Shown here piece by piece: positions 5,934 to 10,201 of a stretch of DNA of 10,201 bases; the first letter of the stretch is position 1; every line of letters starts with the position of its first letter. The DNA comes from JAXDBW01 sp034678405 (GTDB lineage: Bacteria > Patescibacteriota > Patescibacteriia > UBA10025 > JAHIVO01), in the NCBI GenBank assembly GCA_034678405.1, contig JAXDBW010000031.1, positions 1-10,201 on the forward strand, written 5' to 3'. The translations under genes and the position numbers were made by a program. The notes beneath the pieces are model-generated. The model was given only the letters and a program-made list of their open reading frames with translations. It was not told the origin of the DNA and searched no databases.

Positions 5934-6476
5934 ATCCGCCACTCTCGAAAACCAAAGAAGGTAGTTCGTCAGCCCTCAAACGAACAGATCCGCAGCCGCG
6001 AAGTCCGCGTCATCGGCGCTACCGGTGAGCAGCTCGGCGTCATGGACACCCGGGACGCCATCGCGCAGGCTCGGGATCAGGGGCTGGATCTCATCATGGT
6101 CTCGCCGAAGGCTGAACCGCCGGTCTGCCGTATCGCCAACTACGGGGCATTCATTTACAACCAGGAGAAAAAAGAACGGAAGCAAAAGGCCAAACAGAAA
6201 AAAATTGAGGTCAAAGGGATTCGTATCAGTCTGAAGATCGGCCCCCATGACCTCGAAAACCGTAAGCGCCAGGCGCTTAAATTCCTTATGAAGGGTGACA
6301 AGACTAAGGTAGAACTCATCCTCCGGGGCCGCGAACGAGCCTATGCTGATCGAGGTAACCAAATACTCCAGCAATTCGCCAATGACCTGGCTGCCGAAAA
6401 CCCAGCCATCACCATAGAGAAGAACGTCTCTCGCCAGGGCAACCGTCTGTTTCTCATCATTGGCATGAAAAAATAG
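5934..6476 (+). CDS. infC: Translation initiation factor IF-3, AUC start (180 aa)
   Basis: IF-3 binds the 30S subunit, prevents premature 50S joining and checks the start codon and initiator tRNA. The N-domain begins NEQIRSREVRVIG (about 16-28) and GEQLGVMDTRDAI (31-43). The IF-3 signature RIANYGAFIYNQ is at about 66-77, then a lysine-rich linker, and a C-domain with IGPHDLENR (102-110) and a terminal GNRLFLIIG. The first ATG (6042) would delete 36 residues, including conserved N-domain sequence. The frame is open only back to a stop at 5910-5912 and has no ATG, GTG or TTG upstream of 6042. ATC at 5934 gives the usual basic N-terminus (RHSRKPKK) and a total of 180 aa. Non-canonical starts (AUU, AUC, AUA) are known for infC and underlie its autoregulation. 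It heads the infC-rpmI-rplT cluster. Confidence 0.93.
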   Translation: MRHSRKPKKVVRQPSNEQIRSREVRVIGATGEQLGVMDTRDAIAQARDQGLDLIMVSPKAEPPVCRIANYGAFIYNQEKKERKQKAKQKKIEVKGIRISLKIGPHDLENRKRQALKFLMKGDKTKVELILRGRERAYADRGNQILQQFANDLAAENPAITIEKNVSRQGNRLFLIIGMKK

Positions 6477-6513
6477 CCACGGGACAACTATTCTACCCTG
6501 TTATGGGTACCCG

Positions 6514-6542
6514 TTGACTTTTTTTTACTAATTTCGTATTGT
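6514..6542 (+). promoter_or_regulatory. Probable internal promoter for rpmI-rplT
   Basis: TTGACT (6514-6519) and TATTGT (6537-6542) are 17 bp apart in the 96-nt gap after infC. A small inverted repeat, TACCC/GGGTA (6494-6498, 6505-6509), lies just upstream. The pair could let L35 and L20 be made independently of infC. Confidence 0.45.
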
Positions 6543-6572
6543 ATATCCTACATTTATTAAACTCATCATACT

Positions 6573-6779
6573 ATGCCGAAACTAAAGACTCATAAAGCAA
6601 CTGCCAAGCGATTTCGCCAAACAGGTGGTAAAAAGAAGAAATTGCGCCGTCGAAGTGCCGGACAAGATCACTTTAATGCCCGTGAAACGGGTAACAAAAA
6701 ACGCAATAAGCGAAGTGATTTTTCACCTGCTGCAAATGCGGCTGCCAAAACGATTAAAAAATTAACCCCCTACCGCTAA
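6573..6779 (+). CDS. rpmI: Large-subunit ribosomal protein bL35 (68 aa)
   Basis: Small, very basic protein of the 50S subunit. It begins with the family-typical MPKLKTHKATAKRF, continues with GGKKKKLRRRSAGQDHF, and ends in KTIKKLTPYR. Length matches the family (about 65 aa). The start at 6573 has no evident Shine-Dalgarno. It sits between infC and rplT in the conserved order and is separated from rplT by only 4 nt, which suggests coupled translation. Confidence 0.97.
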   Translation: MPKLKTHKATAKRFRQTGGKKKKLRRRSAGQDHFNARETGNKKRNKRSDFSPAANAAAKTIKKLTPYR

Positions 6780-6783
6780 GACT

Positions 6784-7131
6784 ATGCGCGTCAAACGAGG
6801 AACCACTCATACCAAACGACGAAAAAATATACTCAGCAAGACCAAAGGCTATCGCTGGGGTCGCAAGAATCTCATCAAGCTCGCCCAGACAGCCGAAACA
6901 AAGGCTGGGGCGCACGCCTACCGTGATCGCCGCGTGAAGAAGCGTACCACCCGTCGCGTCTGGAATGTGAAGATCAACGCCGGAGCCCGTGCTCAAAACG
7001 TATCCTACAGCCAGCTAATCAAGCTGCTGAAAGATGCGAAGGTCGAACTCGACCGCAAATCACTGGCCTACCTAGCTGAGCATCATCCGGCCACCTTTGC
7101 CACTCTGGTGAAAGAAGTCTCCAGTAAATAA
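6784..7131 (+). CDS. rplT: Large-subunit ribosomal protein bL20 (115 aa)
   Basis: Early-assembly 50S protein that binds 23S rRNA. The family pattern is complete: MRVKRGTTHTKRRKNIL, KGYRWGRKNL, a long basic helix with AYRDRRVKKR, then the C-terminal domain with INAGARAQNVSYSQLIKLL and DRKSLAYLAEHHP. Normal length. In many bacteria bL20 represses its own operon by binding the leader or the rpmI-rplT junction; no such site can be firmly identified here. It is the last gene of the translation cluster, and a tRNA region follows. Confidence 0.97.
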   Translation: MRVKRGTTHTKRRKNILSKTKGYRWGRKNLIKLAQTAETKAGAHAYRDRRVKKRTTRRVWNVKINAGARAQNVSYSQLIKLLKDAKVELDRKSLAYLAEHHPATFATLVKEVSSK

Positions 7132-7154
7132 ACTCGTCCCAAAAACCACTCTGT

Positions 7155-7220
7155 GGGCTCATGGTGTAGCCCTGAGTGATACCTCATCAACAGAGCGGGC
7201 TCATGGTGTAGCCCGGTTAA
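7155..7220 (+). pseudogene. Two 5' fragments of tRNA-Asp
   Basis: The 5' acceptor and D-arm of the intact tRNA at 7291 are repeated upstream. Positions 7155-7172 match 18 nt (gggctcatggtgtagccc). Positions 7197-7220 match 24 nt and extend further into the D-loop. Neither copy continues into an anticodon arm. The first is preceded by AAAACCACTCTGT (7142-7154), which pairs with sequence at 7567-7579. Confidence 0.75.
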
Positions 7221-7277
7221 TCCCGCAAACCACTCCCCAACGGTCGTGGCAACGGGATCTACGACACGCCAACCTTC

Positions 7278-7380
7278 AAAAGTATTCCGCGGGCTCATGG
7301 TGTAGCCCGGTTAACACGCCTCCCTGTCACGGAGGAGATCAGGGGTTCGAATCCCCTTGGGCCCGCGGAATACTTTTTTT
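7278..7380 (+). terminator. tRNA-Asp precursor hairpin with terminal T-run
   Basis: AAAAGTATTCCGC (7278-7290) is the exact complement of GCGGAATACTTTT (7365-7377). These 13 bp stack directly on the 7-bp tRNA acceptor stem, giving about 20 continuous base pairs that end in TTTTTTT (7374-7380). The tRNA's own flanks therefore look like an intrinsic terminator with the tRNA as its loop. Confidence 0.65.
7291..7365 (+). tRNA. tRNA-Asp (anticodon GUC)
   Basis: A full cloverleaf folds. The acceptor is GGGCTCA/TGGGCCC (7291-7297, 7358-7364). The D-stem is GTGT/ACAC. The anticodon stem is CCTCC/GGAGG (7319-7323, 7331-7335), with loop CTGTCAC and anticodon GTC at 7326-7328. The T-arm is AGGGG-TTCGAAT-CCCCT. 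The discriminator is G, as expected for tRNA-Asp. CCA is not encoded (CGG follows), so it must be added enzymatically. It lies about 160 nt downstream of rplT and is surrounded by partial copies of itself. Confidence 0.97.
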
Positions 7381-7433
7381 GGTTCTCTGCCTGCCTGCCC
7401 CGTACACACGAGCGGAGTGAGTGCTGCAACGGG

Positions 7434-7456
7434 GTCACGGAGGAGCGGGGGTGCGA
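7434..7456 (+). pseudogene. Possible degenerate middle fragment of tRNA-Asp
   Basis: GTCACGGAGGAG (7434-7445) repeats the anticodon and 3' anticodon stem of the intact tRNA (7326-7337). It is followed by a G-rich stretch that loosely resembles the T-arm. A 12-nt match alone is weak; its place between 5' and 3' fragments in the right order makes it more credible. Confidence 0.4.
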
Positions 7457-7466
7457 GCGGAATAAA

Positions 7467-7543
7467 GCGACTCAACTGTTTGAGTCGCGACCGCGAGCAC
7501 GGGTAGCACGATGCGCTGAGCGCAGCGAAGAGCCGTGATACCC
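7467..7543. repeat. Hairpin-rich segment inside the tRNA fragment region
   Basis: GCGACTCAA-CTGT-TTGAGTCGC (7467-7488) is a perfect 9-bp hairpin. Downstream, GGGTAgCACG (7501-7510) pairs with CGTGaTACCC (7534-7543) with one mismatch, enclosing GCGCTGAGCGC. No gene is seen here. Confidence 0.6.
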
Positions 7544-7550
7544 CGGAAAG

Positions 7551-7581
7551 GAATCCCCTTGGGCCCGCAGAGTGGTTTTTT
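7551..7581 (+). pseudogene. 3' fragment of tRNA-Asp with terminator-like tail
   Basis: gaatccccttgggcccgc (7551-7568) repeats exactly the 3' 18 nt of the tRNA-Asp region (7349-7366). It is followed by AGAGTGG and TTTTTT (7576-7581). Positions 7561-7579 pair with 7142-7160 over 19 positions, with two G-U pairs. It therefore forms the partner of the first 5' fragment, not of the intact gene. Confidence 0.75.
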
Positions 7582-7596
7582 GATATATAAACCAAA

Positions 7597-7622
7597 AGCC
7601 AGCTCCTGAAAAGGAGCTGGCT
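7597..7622 (-). terminator. Terminator of the FG-GAP/FecR operon
   Basis: A perfect 11-bp stem, AGCCAGCTCCT/AGGAGCTGGCT, has a 4-nt loop (GAAA on the plus strand). On the minus strand it is followed by TTTTGGTTT. It lies 12 nt after the stop of the 46-residue gene and could also stop plus-strand transcription from the tRNA region. Confidence 0.8.
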
Positions 7623-7634
7623 TGTTATAATCTC

Positions 7635-7775
7635 CTAACTGCTGCCGAGCATCCCCGCCAGGATCGCCGCGGCAATGAAAAGTGAGACAATCATGCCGAG
7701 CACGATCATTACCTTTGACCAGACGCCAACTTTGGTTTGAACTTCAGTAGCAGTTTCAAGTGGATGTTGTGGCAT
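7635..7775 (-). CDS. Small single-span membrane protein (46 aa)
   Basis: A short frame begins MPQHPLETATEVQTKVG and ends GMLGSS. A charged, polar N-terminus of about 21 residues leads into one hydrophobic helix (about 22-41, VMIVLGMIVSLFIAAAILAG). The ATG at 7775 is 10 nt after the stop of the 729-residue FecR/FN3-like gene, and the terminator at 7597-7622 follows directly, so it is the last gene of that operon. No clear Shine-Dalgarno is present; coupled translation is likely. I do not recognise a family. The hydrophobic segment, placement and clean boundaries support a real gene; it may be an accessory of the surface proteins encoded upstream. Confidence 0.65.
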   Translation of the reverse strand: MPQHPLETATEVQTKVGVWSKVMIVLGMIVSLFIAAAILAGMLGSS

Positions 7776-7785
7776 AGAGAAATCT

Positions 7786-9975
7786 TTATTGGACCACTCC
7801 ATTGATGATGGTGATGGTATTGCTGCAGGCTACCTGGTCCCATGAGTCCAGGACACACACACTGTAGTAATGCGTACCACTCATGACATCCACACTTTCT
7901 TTGCGCTGGCCATCCGCATCACCGGTATCAGTATAAGTAATTTCAGACGCACTGGAGATTGGCTTCAAATATTTGCTGTCCGGATAGGTCGGGGTGGGGT
8001 CAGTCTGTGACCAGACCACCTTATATGCAGAGAAATCGCTTTCATTTGATTTCGTCCAGCTGAAAACAAGTGACGTCCCGGCGATGGTACCGCTCAGAGT
8101 TACGGCGCTGGGCTCGGGATTGTCGTGAATAGCGGTCACCCGCACGACATTGCTGCAGTAGATCGAATTTCCCACGGCACAGATGCGATAGTAGTAGGCG
8201 GTGCCTTTGTGGGCGCTGAAATCCCGATGACTGAGCGCGCCCTCATCTTTAACTGCAATATAGCCATCTTCAGGATATACCGGATCAGCGTCATGTTCTG
8301 ATCGGACTACCTTGTAGTATTTGAAGTTGGCGATGTCTGAGACATCCGTCCACCAGAGTCCCACGCCGGTGGATTCGGCCTTGGCCGACATGGTGATTGT
8401 GACATTCTCCGATGGACTCGGGGCGACGATCGCAACGTCATTACTATACACTGTGCAGCTGCCCTCCACATACTGGCACACTCGGAAATGATACGTTTTG
8501 CCATCAGTTACCTGCCAGGTATATGAGCGAGCTGAGGATTCACTGAGTCGCTCGGAGGTGTCCTCGGGATACGTGGGGTTTTCCTCGATGCTGCGGACGA
8601 CCTTATACCCATCAGTCACGGTAATATTTTCGACCGTCCATTTCAGAGTAATGCCATTATCAGCCGCACTGCCACTGAGGAAAATCCCAACCCGGTCTTC
8701 CTCAGGCTCGGGCTCTGGCTCGGTCGCTTGCTTGCCGCGCATATGAAGTACATTTGAACAAAATGATTGGCCGTCGGTCATGACCTCACAGACGCGATAG
8801 TAGTATGTCCCCTCGGCACTCCCGGAGGTATCAGTATAGCGCTCCTCGCCCGAGCGAAGAGCGGCAATGACATCCCCGCCGGGGTATGACGGCAAATCAT
8901 TATTGACCGAGCGGAGGACTTTGTATTGATCAAATGTGCTGGCTGTCGAACGGTTCCACTCCAAGACGACCCCATCGGCAGTCGTCGCACCATCAAGTTT
9001 CAGTGGTGTTTCTGTCGCCGGGGTCTCAAATTTGACCACAAGCTCTTTTACTGTACGGTTGCCATCCGCATCGGTTGCGACGACTCGAATAGTATTTTTA
9101 CCGGCCGCGAGGGTAAGCTCATGAGAAAATGTCCCGTTAGTTATATCCACCGCTTGATCCTGGATGGTCAGTCCGGTGGCATCAGCACCCACCGTCCCGG
9201 ACACCAGCATAGTGGCGGTCGTGACGGTCTGACCATCAGTTGGCTCAGTCACCGTCAGGTCTGGTCCGGCATAAGCGCCCAGGACCCCGAGGTCAGTATA
9301 CCGCTTCGAGTCTTCTTCTTTATTCCAGGTATACCAGTCATTCGTCAGTTCTTCATCTTTGAGCTCGCTGACCGCAATCTTTGACTCTTCTTTGTCCACA
9401 GTAGCTTTCGACCCTTGCTCCACCGTCTTAGTTTCTTTTGCATTAGCATCGACTGCTACTGTGCTTTCGATGACGCCCACCGCAACCTCTTCCTCACTAT
9501 CGACCACATCAAATGCCGTACCCAAAGCGGTAATCAAGACATCATCATTCGAGATCGTATAGGTCCGATCAGGTGCTTTAGCTACGCGATTATAGGTAGC
9601 GCCGCTGGTTTGGGTGATAACTACCTGCTTGGTACCGAGCTCGGTCAGGGTCACCTCAGTCGTGTACCCGAGTCGGAGCACGTCGCCGTTTTCAAACTCA
9701 ATGATGGCCTTGCTGTCGTCCCCGGTCGAAATCTGGTCGCCACTATGCAGGATCGTATCCGTCTCCACTACCTGCCAATCACTTCCATCAATCCGTACGA
9801 CTACCGACCCCTGCTGATACGCGAGGGTGCCTGCCATCGCCTTATTCGGCTCAGTTATCTGCAGCTGGTCGGGGTCGACAAATCCATTCTGCTCGGTATA
9901 CCAATATACCCCGCCAACGACTGCGCCGACAACGAGTAAGAGAATTATGGAAACGAGGAAGTAATTACGCTGCAT
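7786..9975 (-). CDS. Membrane-anchored FecR-domain protein with four FN3-like repeats (729 aa)
   Basis: Predicted envelope or surface protein. Residues 5-24 are one hydrophobic segment (membrane anchor or uncleaved signal). A FecR-like beta domain spans about 53-175, with GSVVVRIDG, LHSGDQISTGDDSKAIIEF and NGDVLRLG. A glucodextranase-B or Big-like domain follows (about 239-316: LTVTEPTDGQTV to ELVVKF). Four FN3-like repeats follow at about 324-411, 427-516, 523-613 and 623-724. Each carries YKVVRS, a PxYP motif, YYYRVC and a second Cys before SN. The Cys pairs are 396/406, 500/507, 599/607 and 707/717, suggesting one disulfide per repeat outside the cell. An acidic PEPEPEE linker separates repeats 1 and 2. 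AAAGGA upstream serves as ribosome-binding site, 10 nt from the ATG. No TonB receptor or sigma factor is adjacent, so iron signalling as in canonical FecR is unlikely; a structural or binding role is inferred. Confidence 0.85.
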   Translation of the reverse strand: MQRNYFLVSIILLLVVGAVVGGVYWYTEQNGFVDPDQLQITEPNKAMAGTLAYQQGSVVVRIDGSDWQVVETDTILHSGDQISTGDDSKAIIEFENGDVLRLGYTTEVTLTELGTKQVVITQTSGATYNRVAKAPDRTYTISNDDVLITALGTAFDVVDSEEEVAVGVIESTVAVDANAKETKTVEQGSKATVDKEESKIAVSELKDEELTNDWYTWNKEEDSKRYTDLGVLGAYAGPDLTVTEPTDGQTVTTATMLVSGTVGADATGLTIQDQAVDITNGTFSHELTLAAGKNTIRVVATDADGNRTVKELVVKFETPATETPLKLDGATTADGVVLEWNRSTASTFDQYKVLRSVNNDLPSYPGGDVIAALRSGEERYTDTSGSAEGTYYYRVCEVMTDGQSFCSNVLHMRGKQATEPEPEPEEDRVGIFLSGSAADNGITLKWTVENITVTDGYKVVRSIEENPTYPEDTSERLSESSARSYTWQVTDGKTYHFRVCQYVEGSCTVYSNDVAIVAPSPSENVTITMSAKAESTGVGLWWTDVSDIANFKYYKVVRSEHDADPVYPEDGYIAVKDEGALSHRDFSAHKGTAYYYRICAVGNSIYCSNVVRVTAIHDNPEPSAVTLSGTIAGTSLVFSWTKSNESDFSAYKVVWSQTDPTPTYPDSKYLKPISSASEITYTDTGDADGQRKESVDVMSGTHYYSVCVLDSWDQVACSNTITIINGVVQ

Positions 9976-9998
9976 AGTAAAACAATCCTTTGATTATG

Positions 9999-10201
9999 CT
10001 AATTAATATCGAGGACGCGGACGTGGGGCGCGCCGCCACTGCGGGGGATGGTAATTAATTCATCACTGCCATCGCCGTCCACATCTCCGCCTGCTAATTG
10101 TACACCACCGAGGAAATTTGTGGCATAGGCGTAGAATTCATTGCGCCAACGTTCGCGAATATCGAAGACTTTCACAAATGGCGTGGCATTGTCCCCTACT
10201 C
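9999..10201 (-). CDS. C-terminal end of an FG-GAP (integrin-alpha-like) repeat protein, partial
   Basis: The frame is open from the window edge to a TAG at 9999-10001 and gives 67 residues. They include VKVFDIRERW, GGVQLAGGDVDGDGSDELIT and PRSGGAPHVRVLDIN at the very end. DVDGDGSDE is the calcium-binding loop of FG-GAP/VCBS beta-propeller repeats, and the GAPHVRVLD phrase is typical of such blades. The protein is probably exported, but its start is outside the window. It ends 23 nt before the ATG of the FecR/FN3-like gene, so the two are likely one operon of surface proteins. Confidence 0.85.
   Translation of the reverse strand, partial: VGDNATPFVKVFDIRERWRNEFYAYATNFLGGVQLAGGDVDGDGSDELITIPRSGGAPHVRVLDIN

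Noticed and set aside
6042..6044. First ATG as start of infC
   Set aside because: It would remove conserved IF-3 N-domain residues that are encoded in frame just upstream.
7155..7568. A single tRNA-Asp interrupted by an intron
   Set aside because: The intact tRNA lies wholly inside, and the outer 5' fragment lacks a matching D-stem and anticodon arm, so broken copies fit better than an intron.
7311..7595. A 94-codon minus-strand frame across the tRNA region, containing GIRTPDLLRDRE
   Set aside because: It is the antisense of tRNA-Asp and its 3' fragment; this phrase is a well-known artefact of translated tRNA genes.
8926..9384. 152-codon plus-strand frame inside the FecR/FN3-like gene
   Set aside because: It is a shadow frame opposite a clearly coding gene with domain structure.

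Overview
The window looks like part of a chromosome from an uncultured bacterium with a compact genome, most likely a member of the Candidate Phyla Radiation (Patescibacteria). This is inferred from several things: an arginyl-tRNA synthetase with a degenerate HIGH motif, single-domain GIY-YIG nucleases sitting in palindromic repeats, starts with little or no 5' leader, and a surface-protein operon made of FG-GAP, FecR and FN3-like modules. No 16S rRNA or other phylogenetic marker is available here, so the assignment is an inference.

Layout. Positions 50-153 hold three related small hairpin repeats, the last of which encodes the C-terminus of a minus-strand GIY-YIG nuclease (131-439). A cluster of hairpins (441-540) ends the minus-strand argS-glycosyltransferase operon (601-3410). 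A short divergent promoter region (3417-3515) separates argS from a plus-strand acidic hypothetical gene (3516-4070). An HsmA-family membrane protein follows (4200-4565). Next comes the trans-translation pair smpB (4673-5119) and ssrA/tmRNA (5138-5537). The tmRNA 3' end abuts a repeat-rich stretch and a second GIY-YIG nuclease (5657-5923). Then comes the translation cluster infC-rpmI-rplT (5934-7131), in which infC appears to start at an AUC codon.

Positions 7132-7590 hold an intact tRNA-Asp(GUC). Its acceptor stem continues without a break into a terminator-like flanking hairpin, and around it lie repeated fragments of the same tRNA. The right end is a minus-strand operon read from 10201 down to 7635: the C-terminus of an FG-GAP repeat protein, a 729-residue membrane-anchored FecR/FN3-like protein, and an unlisted 46-residue single-span membrane protein, closed by a terminator hairpin.

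Functionally the middle of the window is a translation hub: ArgRS, SmpB, tmRNA, IF3, L35, L20 and tRNA-Asp. The right end is a predicted cell-envelope or surface operon. The most unusual items are the repeat/GIY-YIG associations, the nested tRNA-Asp palindromes, the AUC start of infC and the probable leaderless genes.
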